Part shown: positions 1 through 6,697 of the stretch, in pieces
Layout: every line of letters starts with the position of its first letter
How positions within the stretch are numbered: position 1 is the first letter of the stretch
Source of the DNA: Candidatus Kapaibacterium sp.
GTDB lineage: Bacteria > Bacteroidota > Ignavibacteria > Kapaibacteriales > UBA2268
Reading direction: 5' to 3'
Assembly (NCBI GenBank): GCA_027858275.1
Contig: JAQIDA010000273.1
Coordinates: 1 to 8,794 of the forward strand
Length of the DNA: 8,794 nt
Translations under genes and position numbers: made by a program
Notes under the pieces: model-generated
Told to the model about the DNA's origin: nothing
The model's database searches: none
What the model saw: the letters and a program-made list of their open reading frames with translations, nothing else

Positions 1-1434
1 CAAGAAATGAATGATGATCTGAATGCTTATTATTCCTTGATGAGTGATATTGATGCTTCCGTAACAGAAAATTGGAATGTTATAGACCACGACAATGATC
101 CGGTTACTCCGGATTCTGCCGCAGGATTTTTGCCGATAGGATCTTACGAAGACCATTTTATGGGTGCTTTAAACGGGAATTCATATAATATAAATGATTT
201 ATATATTAACAGACCCGGATATGACAACATCGGATTATTTGGTTTTATTAATTGTTCACAAACCTATAAAATTATCGGTCACTTAAATCTGATTAATGTC
301 AAGATTCGCGGTCTAAATCAGGTAGGAGGTTTAGCCGGTAATTTTCGTTCATCCGGTGTAATTCCACGTATTGAAAACGTTAAGATAAGCGGGATAATTA
401 TCGGGGAGGAGCGTGTCGGAGGCTTGATCGGTAATAATCTCTGCTGTGGAGTTGTTATTGATTCATACACATCGGTATCTGTCCACGGCATATTCTTTGT
501 CGGCGGATTTATAGGTTACAATAAGGGTCGAATTATTCATTGCGGTTCAGAAGGGACAGTAGTAGGCGGCGGATCATGCGGCGGTTTGGTCGGGAGACAT
601 GTTATCAATGAAATAATAGACTCACATTCTACTTCTGATGTTTTCGGACTGAAGAACATTACATTTTTTGAAGGCGATATTGGAGGTTTTGTAGGAGCGA
701 ATCAAGCAATCATTCGAAATTCATATTCAACAGGAAATGTAAATGGCGATCTTGGTAAAGTCGGCGGGTTTGTTGGCGCGTGTTGCTGTGAGAATTATAA
801 CAATCCTGATATCCAAAACTGTTATGCCACAGGAGATGTAGTCGGCAACAATAGGGCAGGTGGTTTCCTTGGTCGTTTTGACGGAGGCCAAATTAAATAC
901 TGCTATTCTGTCGGCAAAGTTTCAGCAGAGAGCAGAAGCGGCGGATTTGTCGGCAGCAGCAATTTGGGGCGTGTCTCAAGAAGTTTTTGGGACATAGAAA
1001 CAAGTAAACAAACAGGTTCTGACGACTATGAACTAGGCAAAACCAGTACTGAAATGAAAGACATTTCAACATATCTTGATTCTTTGTGGGATTTCACTAA
1101 TACATGGGCAATTGATCCTGAAATTAATAGCGGCTATCCATATTTGCAATCAACAATACTTTCAATCGAAAGTGAACAGCCTGATGTAAGCGCAGCAGTT
1201 AGCATATATCCCAATCCGGCTAATGAATATGTAACAATCTCAATCAGGGATGTTTCAGCACAAATCTACAATATTCAAATTGTGAACATGTTGGGCGGAA
1301 TCATTAAGATATTCCCGTGTCAAGCCGTTAGCCAAGAATTTATATTGCCAATTTCAGAAATCGCAAAAGGATATTATTTTTTGAGGATCAGAACAGATTC
1401 CGGTGACTTAACATTTCCGATTGTTATTGAATAA
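1..1434 (+). CDS. GLUG-repeat secreted protein with T9SS C-terminal sorting domain (5' end outside window)
   Basis: Probably an extracellular or surface-attached beta-solenoid protein; its ligand cannot be told from sequence. The frame is open to the left edge. The first ATG (position 7) lies inside the usual opening of this family ('LNAYYSLMSDIDAS') and no signal peptide is visible, so the true start is upstream. Numbering from that ATG, eight GLUG-type cores (consensus GG-L/F-x-G) sit near residues 106, 137, 165, 191, 225, 252, 284 and 311. They alternate with 'SYSTGNVNG'-like segments. Residues 326-380 are the tail typical of GLUG proteins (SFWD, a WDFTNTWAID-like stretch, SGYPYL). Residues 397-475 ('SIYPNPANEY', ending 'FPIVIE') are a Por-secretion-tail (T9SS type A) domain. 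Eleven cysteines, including a CC and a CCC run, are unusual. The gene stands alone on this strand and converges on the CotH gene 50 bp away. Family assignment is firm; function is unknown. Confidence 0.9.
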   Translation, partial: QEMNDDLNAYYSLMSDIDASVTENWNVIDHDNDPVTPDSAAGFLPIGSYEDHFMGALNGNSYNINDLYINRPGYDNIGLFGFINCSQTYKIIGHLNLINVKIRGLNQVGGLAGNFRSSGVIPRIENVKISGIIIGEERVGGLIGNNLCCGVVIDSYTSVSVHGIFFVGGFIGYNKGRIIHCGSEGTVVGGGSCGGLVGRHVINEIIDSHSTSDVFGLKNITFFEGDIGGFVGANQAIIRNSYSTGNVNGDLGKVGGFVGACCCENYNNPDIQNCYATGDVVGNNRAGGFLGRFDGGQIKYCYSVGKVSAESRSGGFVGSSNLGRVSRSFWDIETSKQTGSDDYELGKTSTEMKDISTYLDSLWDFTNTWAIDPEINSGYPYLQSTILSIESEQPDVSAAVSIYPNPANEYVTISIRDVSAQIYNIQIVNMLGGIIKIFPCQAVSQEFILPISEIAKGYYFLRIRTDSGDLTFPIVIE

Positions 1435-1443
1435 ATGATCACG

Positions 1444-1475
1444 ACTTGTCCAAAGTTTCTTCACTTTGGACAAGT
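1444..1475. terminator. Perfect hairpin between convergent genes (bidirectional terminator candidate)
   Basis: A perfect 13-bp inverted repeat (ACTTGTCCAAAGT, 6-nt loop TTCTTC, then its reverse complement) lies in the 50 bp between the stop codons of the GLUG gene (+) and the CotH gene (-). Its position suits a terminator shared by both transcripts. Neither strand has a U-run directly after the stem, so a classical intrinsic terminator is not proven. It could instead be a dispersed palindromic repeat or an mRNA-end-protecting hairpin. The palindrome is certain; the role is inference. Confidence 0.6.
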
Positions 1476-1484
1476 AAGACAACC

Positions 1485-4400
1485 TTACCTCACCAGCAGC
1501 ACTTCCCCGCTTTCAACTGCTCCGCCGACTTGCAGGGTATAATAATAAACTCCCCCTGCTAAACCCGAACCGTCAAAAGCAGCCTGATGTTTGCCGGCCG
1601 ACAGACGCGCGTCGATTAGGGTTGCTGTCTTGCTGCCGAATATATCGAATATATTTAGAGTGACATGCGCGGATTCTTTTAATTCGTAATTGATCGTTGT
1701 GAATTGGGAGAATGGATTGGGGTAGCTTTGAGACAAATTGAATTTTATGTCAGAATCTGATATTCCCGTGGATTTATTGCTTGCGTTTGGAGTAGATACG
1801 CTGAAGAAAATCCATTCGGGATTTGCGTCGCCGTTGCGTCCCATTGATATATCCGTTTGCTGTTCGCCATAGCTGATTGTATCGATAATGGTTGTTCCGT
1901 CCGGAGCGTAGAGACCGATCTCTTCGCCGTCTTTTGAGAGTTTGAAAGTGGCGTGGCATGTTCCGTCTTCGGGATCATTGTCTGCTCGAATGAGCAGGAA
2001 TCCCCTTGGCTGAATAACAGTATTATCAGGAACTTGCCACTTCATCGGTGTGTCAAAATTATCAGTTATATAAAATCCGCTTATGTCTGAATTAATGTCT
2101 GAATTGTTGTACAGCTCTATCCAATCAGTATAGTTACCGGTTTCATCCGGAGCAATTGAATTATTGGATGCCATGAATTCGTTTATCAGCACGGAAGAAG
2201 TGAATGCTTCGCTTGTGTTCGCGGCGTTCGGAGTGGGATTATCTAAAAACGTCAACTCAGCTTTACTGTCCTCGCGTCTGCCGTATGATACATCTTCGGA
2301 TTGCTCGCCGTAAGTGAATGAGTCGAGCAGTTCATTGTCCGGGGAAAAGATCGCTATTTCTCCACCCGATTTCTCAAGTCTGAATGAAGCGTGTAACTCG
2401 CCGGCGGAAGGATCGTTATCCGCCCAAATTATTAAGTAGCTTTTGGGTTTGATTATTGTGTTTTCAGGAATTTTCCAAAGCGACGGACTGTTTATATCAT
2501 TTGTCAGGTACGAACCGGAAAGATCAACCGGGATAATCTCGTCGTTATATACTTCAATCCAAGGGACAAACTTGCCGTTTTCATCGCTGAGACTGCTGTT
2601 GTTATCCGCCATAATCTCATTGATAAAAATGCCGTACAAAGGATTGTAATTCGTCGGCAAGAATTTGAGCGCTACCTTTTTCAAATAATCAACTCGGATA
2701 TTCACAAAGTCTATTTTTGCCGGCAGATTGTTCATAAATACAGTGTTATCCTCCATACCGTTTTTATAAATATCTCTTTCGGCATCGAACTTAATTGTAT
2801 TGTGATAGTTCTGCAGAAGCTCTCGCATGTTGGATTTGGAGAAAGTTCCGTCGACAAATTCCTGAATCTTCTTTATGTAATAGTATCTGAATTCATCAAT
2901 ATGGAACATTCGATTGAATAAGTAATTGTATTGCCTGCCTATAGACGAGGGACTTTCTTCGGTATAAAGATTAATGGGAGTCCGAGAGTCTCTGAATGTT
3001 GTGTTGTGATCCCAATTGCAAATTCGCCAATTGCCGTCCTTGAAACTTCGGAGAAGGAGGAAATTATGGAAATGCTGGTCTATATCCGCGGCACAATTCA
3101 AAATTGCGTAGGAAGTCAGGAACTCCCCTACATCGAATGCTCGAGGCAGATTGTTTTTAAAATACTCGATGTCGGGATCATTGACCAATTCCATCAGTTC
3201 GATCAAATCATCGTAGCCCGTTGACCCGTTGTTTTCCTTTTCATAAGCTTTTTCATATTCAGCCAAATCATGAAGAATTTGGAAATTACCTTGCTGGCTT
3301 CGGTAAATATTACTGTTCGGCAGATCATGGTTGTCGATAAAATAATCGTCTTCCTGCTCACGTTGCAAGTATACTCCGATGAATACGCCGTTTAGTTTTA
3401 GATGTACGGGATAAGTGTTCTGAGTAAGGACTCCCGCTTCACGTCGAAGTGAATAAGTTATGGCGTCAATCATCATGCTCGGATCATTCATCTCAGCACT
3501 CAGATTGAGCTTTTTCATTCCGTTGAATATCTCGCCGTTATCGAAATTAATTTTGTAATTCTTCTTGCTCAGCTTTTGAGTGACATTGCCTCTATAGCGA
3601 ATACTGACAGCGGGCCATACTTTGCCGTTGTAAGTGAAATCAGCGGCAATATATTCATCGCTGAAAATATTGTCGTTTAATTTCGCTAGGTTTTCCTCTG
3701 TTACCGTGAGTTCGTATATCGGTAAGCCTGAGGTTTCGTCACCGACGGGTGCAGCGCTCAAAACTTGAGTAGCAGGGCTTTCATTGCCCCATAAATCAAG
3801 GGCTGTGATTTTGTAATTATATGTTTTCCCGACTGTTACATTATCATCAATATAGCGTGACAAGGGATGCGGTTCGGTATTAACAAGCTCGAAATCAGAT
3901 TCATCCGTTTGACGATAAATGTTAAATCCTTTAAAATCCGGCTCGAAGGAAGCATTCCAATTGACTATATTTCGCGCGAAACCGTTGATTATTGTCGCGG
4001 ATTGGGGTGTTTTGGGCGGGATGTTATCCTGAACTATTTTTTGGAGTGAGATACCCGAAAGCATTGTTGTGCCGGCTGTAGCTTGTGCTTTGATGTTTAA
4101 TTGACCGTCTTTGAGTTCTGTTAAAAAATGATGCGCGACGGCATAGCTTCGACCTCCGTATTTGAAAACATCAAAATCTTTCAAAACTTCTTTGTCTTCA
4201 ATCTGATAGTTTTGTATACGCTTGTTTTTCCAATGAAACTCATTTTCACAAAAATGCAAATTAACGGCGTAAAAACCGTTTTCAACATCGAATCGGAATT
4301 CGGAAAATCCGTAGCGACCATTTATATAAAGCTCGTCCCTGCCGTCTCCGCCGCCGATAATATCTCGTCCCATACCGGTGTTTGGCGCAGAACTTTGGTC

Positions 4401-5045
4401 AATGTAACCGGAACCGTTCTCTGCGGTATATATTCTGTCAGGCCAATATGTGATTTGATCGGGACTGTTTGAGAGTATATCATTTGCTCCGCAGTTGAAT
4501 GCATATAGTGAGTCCGGTTCCGCGAATTCGCTGAGTTCAACATCATCAAAATATACTTTGCCGGTTTCTGCCGCCAGTTCTATCAATACATCTACGGAAT
4601 CAATATCATTAGGGTGAAAGAATTGGAGTTGTAATTTACGCCAGTCGGCATTGTTAGCATGTGAAAGTTTTATGGCTGCCGGTTGCTGCAATGGCTTGCC
4701 ATCTTTCCAAAAAATAACTACCATGACAAAATCTGCGTCCAGATCATCTGTTTTTCCGTGAACAGACAGTCTGTAGGTCTTACTTTTCTCAAGGACCAAG
4801 CATTGAACCCATGCCGCGTGAGCCGATTCGTCAATTTTTTGGACGGAGACGGAATATTCGCCTGTTCGGGAAAATCCGTTTTCTCTTTTGAAAATAACAG
4901 TTTGGCTTCCGGGAATATTATTGCGCCAATTCAGCACTTTATTTCCGACTCCTTGTTCAAATGAAGGGTTCAACATGAGATTTTGAGCAAATAAGCCAAT
5001 CGACGATAAAATGATAATAGCAATAAACAAAATTAAATTCTTCAC
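1485..5045 (-). CDS. Secreted CotH-kinase protein with CBM-like, malectin, FN3, two lamin-tail domains and T9SS sorting domain
   Basis: Large (1,186 aa) extracellular protein. CotH-family domains are atypical kinases; Bacillus CotH phosphorylates spore-coat proteins. The target here is unknown. Order by residue: signal peptide 1-20 (cut after SSIGLFA); galactose-binding/CBM-like domain about 21-172 ('NPSFEQG' to 'YFDDVELSE'); malectin-like domain about 180-336 ('FNCGAND', 'DELYINGRYG', 'LHFCE'); fibronectin III about 342-432; CotH domain about 440-795 with 'RYRGNVTQKLSKKNYKINF', 'LKLNGVFIGVYL' and the acidic 'NWDHNTTF' motif (D679); lamin-tail domains about 804-942 and 951-1087; sorting domain about 1102-1186 ('YPNPFSQFTTINYEL'). 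The start is GTG, chosen for the signal peptide and an AGGAG sequence 9 nt upstream. It begins 16 bp after the GH18 stop, so the two genes are probably cotranscribed and translationally coupled. Domain families are clear; the phosphorylation or glycan-binding role is inference. Confidence 0.9.
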   Translation of the reverse strand: MKNLILFIAIIILSSIGLFAQNLMLNPSFEQGVGNKVLNWRNNIPGSQTVIFKRENGFSRTGEYSVSVQKIDESAHAAWVQCLVLEKSKTYRLSVHGKTDDLDADFVMVVIFWKDGKPLQQPAAIKLSHANNADWRKLQLQFFHPNDIDSVDVLIELAAETGKVYFDDVELSEFAEPDSLYAFNCGANDILSNSPDQITYWPDRIYTAENGSGYIDQSSAPNTGMGRDIIGGGDGRDELYINGRYGFSEFRFDVENGFYAVNLHFCENEFHWKNKRIQNYQIEDKEVLKDFDVFKYGGRSYAVAHHFLTELKDGQLNIKAQATAGTTMLSGISLQKIVQDNIPPKTPQSATIINGFARNIVNWNASFEPDFKGFNIYRQTDESDFELVNTEPHPLSRYIDDNVTVGKTYNYKITALDLWGNESPATQVLSAAPVGDETSGLPIYELTVTEENLAKLNDNIFSDEYIAADFTYNGKVWPAVSIRYRGNVTQKLSKKNYKINFDNGEIFNGMKKLNLSAEMNDPSMMIDAITYSLRREAGVLTQNTYPVHLKLNGVFIGVYLQREQEDDYFIDNHDLPNSNIYRSQQGNFQILHDLAEYEKAYEKENNGSTGYDDLIELMELVNDPDIEYFKNNLPRAFDVGEFLTSYAILNCAADIDQHFHNFLLLRSFKDGNWRICNWDHNTTFRDSRTPINLYTEESPSSIGRQYNYLFNRMFHIDEFRYYYIKKIQEFVDGTFSKSNMRELLQNYHNTIKFDAERDIYKNGMEDNTVFMNNLPAKIDFVNIRVDYLKKVALKFLPTNYNPLYGIFINEIMADNNSSLSDENGKFVPWIEVYNDEIIPVDLSGSYLTNDINSPSLWKIPENTIIKPKSYLIIWADNDPSAGELHASFRLEKSGGEIAIFSPDNELLDSFTYGEQSEDVSYGRREDSKAELTFLDNPTPNAANTSEAFTSSVLINEFMASNNSIAPDETGNYTDWIELYNNSDINSDISGFYITDNFDTPMKWQVPDNTVIQPRGFLLIRADNDPEDGTCHATFKLSKDGEEIGLYAPDGTTIIDTISYGEQQTDISMGRNGDANPEWIFFSVSTPNASNKSTGISDSDIKFNLSQSYPNPFSQFTTINYELKESAHVTLNIFDIFGSKTATLIDARLSAGKHQAAFDGSGLAGGVYYYTLQVGGAVESGEVLLVR
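1785..2636 (-). repeat. Tandem pair of lamin-tail domains inside the CotH gene
   Basis: Residues about 804-942 and 951-1087 of the CotH protein are two copies of one module. Each opens with 'INEIMADNNS' or 'INEFMASNNS', has a 'WIEVYN' or 'WIELYN' strand and 'ADNDP', and continues through 'GEIAIFSPD'/'EEIGLYAPD' and 'YGEQ' to a final 'TPNA'. The copies have diverged substantially in protein sequence, so this is an old intragenic duplication rather than a recent tandem repeat. Lamin-tail domains have an Ig-like fold and are common on secreted bacterial proteins, where they are thought to act as binding or surface modules. Confidence 0.85.
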
Positions 5046-5054
5046 GTTTTCTTT

Positions 5055-5059
5055 CTCCT
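5055..5059 (-). promoter_or_regulatory. Shine-Dalgarno site fixing the GTG start of the CotH gene
   Basis: Read on the minus strand, AGGAG lies 9 nt before GTG at 5045-5043. It sits in the 16-bp gap just downstream of the GH18 stop codon (5064-5062). It supports the GTG start over any internal ATG and fits reinitiation by ribosomes finishing the hydrolase. Confidence 0.75.
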
Positions 5060-5061
5060 AA

Positions 5062-6498
5062 TTATTTCAAATGCAGCAGTTTGTTTGTTGTTGAAACATC
5101 ATTTCCTGTTTTCAAACTATAATAACAGACAGCTGAATTTAGAAATAGTTTAAAATTATCTTTGCCGTTCCATACAGCGGAGTGCTCGCCGGAGGTCTGA
5201 TATTCATTAATCAAAGTTATGATCTCATTTCCGTGAAGGTCATAGATTGTAAGAGTTACATGAGCGGATTCAGACAATTCGTAGCTAATAGTTGTCGATT
5301 GGGAAAAGGGGTTGGGGTGCGCACTGAGAAGAGATTGGTTTTTCCCGTCCGAAACTGACGAACATGATCCGTAAGCGGATTTTATTCCTTCAAATAACTC
5401 ATTGTCTTCTCCGGCGTAGGATAATGCCCAGATTCCCAGACCCGCCATATCTTGGGAGTTGACAAAATCGTAGCTGTTAGTGAGATAGCCGCTGTCAGTG
5501 TACCAGAGTTGGCGAAAAACGCCGTCTTCTTCATAACTTACCCAAACGGATTTGTATGTATCATCGAAATTCTTTCCGAATTGATCTGCTAATTTTTCGC
5601 AAGCGGCATAAGTGCGTGCTGTTGCTTTTCCTGTAGTATTACTCCGCTTTTCCAAGCTTTCTACAGGCCAATCGTAACCATACCATGAAACGCCGAGAGC
5701 GAGGCGAGATGAAGGAACGCCGAGATTCAAATATTCATTAACGGAATTTGTGATATTATAATATCCGCCGTCTAACGGCGATACAGGGCCTGCCGTTTCG
5801 CTTCCCGACCAGTAATAATCGTAGCCCATTATGATGAGATAATCGCAATTCTTTGCGAGTTCCTTAGCGTCGAAAGATTGCTGCCAATCAACAGCCGGCA
5901 GATCGAGAGAAATTTCCGCTTTGGGGATATTTTCTCTAAAAGCGGAATCCAGCATTCGAGTAAATTCAGTAAGGTCATCACGGTTGGCGGTTCGGACTAA
6001 TTCAAAATCCAGATTAACGCCGTCGCTGCCGGTTGCCTCAATAATTGAGACGAGGCTGTCGATGAGAATCAACTGTTTGCTCTTATCAGACAGAAGAGCT
6101 TTGTTGCTTTCATATCCGAATGAGCTGACTGTCAGCACGACTTTGACATTGCGGTCATGCGCGTATTCGATCATCGGAGAACTGTCGAATCCGTGAATAG
6201 TAGTATAACCGCCGGTTGCCGAGTCTACTTCATAACTGAAGAAGGCTATTACGGAAAGAGCGTCATAGTCATAAGTTTTATAATGATCTTCCGCGACCCA
6301 ATAAGGATGCCAGCCGAGAACTTTTTTATTAAGTGTCGTAGCTTGAGGTTTTAGCTCAGCTTTTTCGAGATTGAAGCTTGAAGTCTCGTTATGAGGATGT
6401 ATAATACTATGGGACTGATGCGAACTTTCGAATAAATCTTCCGCAAGAGCTGATCTTGTGAAAACAGCTATCAGCAATAATATGAGAAGAGACTTCAT
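5062..6498 (-). CDS. Secreted glycoside hydrolase family 18 protein (chitinase-like) with T9SS sorting domain
   Basis: Predicted extracellular retaining hydrolase acting on beta-1,4-linked N-acetylglucosamine polymers (chitin or peptidoglycan) by substrate-assisted catalysis. 478 aa: signal peptide about 1-19 (cut after SALA); GH18 TIM barrel about 58-375, opening with 'LGWHPYW'; sorting domain about 390-478 ('HPNPFSQSTTISYEL'). The catalytic motif is DGVNLDFE at 159-166, with E166 as the acid/base and D164 present. The first Asp of the usual DxDxE is Asn162. Other family marks are MGYDYYW (224-230) and the late barrel Trp in 'GLGIWALSY' (W357). It is the first gene of a pair with the CotH gene 16 bp downstream. 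An AGGA sequence lies 7 nt before the ATG. From memory, Asn at that motif position also occurs in spore-cortex/peptidoglycan-type GH18 enzymes, so the substrate is left open. Confidence 0.9.
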   Translation of the reverse strand: MKSLLILLLIAVFTRSALAEDLFESSHQSHSIIHPHNETSSFNLEKAELKPQATTLNKKVLGWHPYWVAEDHYKTYDYDALSVIAFFSYEVDSATGGYTTIHGFDSSPMIEYAHDRNVKVVLTVSSFGYESNKALLSDKSKQLILIDSLVSIIEATGSDGVNLDFELVRTANRDDLTEFTRMLDSAFRENIPKAEISLDLPAVDWQQSFDAKELAKNCDYLIIMGYDYYWSGSETAGPVSPLDGGYYNITNSVNEYLNLGVPSSRLALGVSWYGYDWPVESLEKRSNTTGKATARTYAACEKLADQFGKNFDDTYKSVWVSYEEDGVFRQLWYTDSGYLTNSYDFVNSQDMAGLGIWALSYAGEDNELFEGIKSAYGSCSSVSDGKNQSLLSAHPNPFSQSTTISYELSESAHVTLTIYDLHGNEIITLINEYQTSGEHSAVWNGKDNFKLFLNSAVCYYSLKTGNDVSTTNKLLHLK

Positions 6499-6504
6499 CG
6501 TGTA

Positions 6505-6510
6505 TCCTTA
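6505..6510 (-). promoter_or_regulatory. Shine-Dalgarno site of the GH18 gene
   Basis: TAAGGA on the minus strand ends about 6 nt before the ATG at 6498. It supports that start, which also gives a complete signal peptide. A GATAAT about 30 nt before the ATG resembles a -10 box, but no convincing -35 accompanies it, so I do not call a promoter. Confidence 0.55.
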
Positions 6511-6570
6511 ATCTGTAATATTATCATTTTTTGGCAAACGGACTCAGATAACCCGCACTATTCTAATGTT

Positions 6571-6660
6571 TGTTGCAAATACTTGCAACGGATAGCTTTA
6601 GCTGTCTGCGAGAATGATTGTTCTCAAGATTTTGCATAGTGCTAAAGCACTATGTTGCAA
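6571..6660. repeat. Composite palindromic element: four consecutive hairpins forming two diverged inverted arms
   Basis: This fills much of the 199-bp space between the scpB stop and the GH18 start. Hairpins: 6572-6589 (GTTGCAA, loop ATAC, TTGCAAC, perfect); 6589-6608 (centre GCTTTAGC, 9 pairs with two G-T wobbles); 6610-6625 (GAGAA/TTCTC, extendable by one T-G pair); 6635-6654 (CATAGTGC, loop TAAA, GCACTATG, perfect). Reading 6583-6614 forward and 6660-6621 in reverse complement gives two related arms: TTGCAAC, then GCTTTAGC, then TGC, then GAGAA, in the same order. The bases flanking the GCTTTAGC core differ between arms, yet each arm still folds on itself. This resembles paired REP (BIME-type) elements. 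It may also terminate the scp transcript, but no U-run follows. The structure is seen directly; family and role are inference. Confidence 0.7.
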
Positions 6661-6697
6661 TAAAATACAAAGAATACAAGAATAATTCGGGTTAATA

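Noticed and set aside
2931..3224. A plus-strand frame of 97 codons antisense to the CotH gene, and others like it at 4128-4472 and 4683-4964.
   Set aside because: They lie wholly inside a well-supported minus-strand gene with clear domain matches, and their translations resemble no family I recognise.
6571..6660. Integron attC-like recombination site, because of the imperfect palindrome ending in TTGCAAC/GTTGCAA.
   Set aside because: The ends do not fit the R'' (RYYYAAC) and R' (GTTRRRY) consensus, there is no gene-cassette context, and each arm folds separately.
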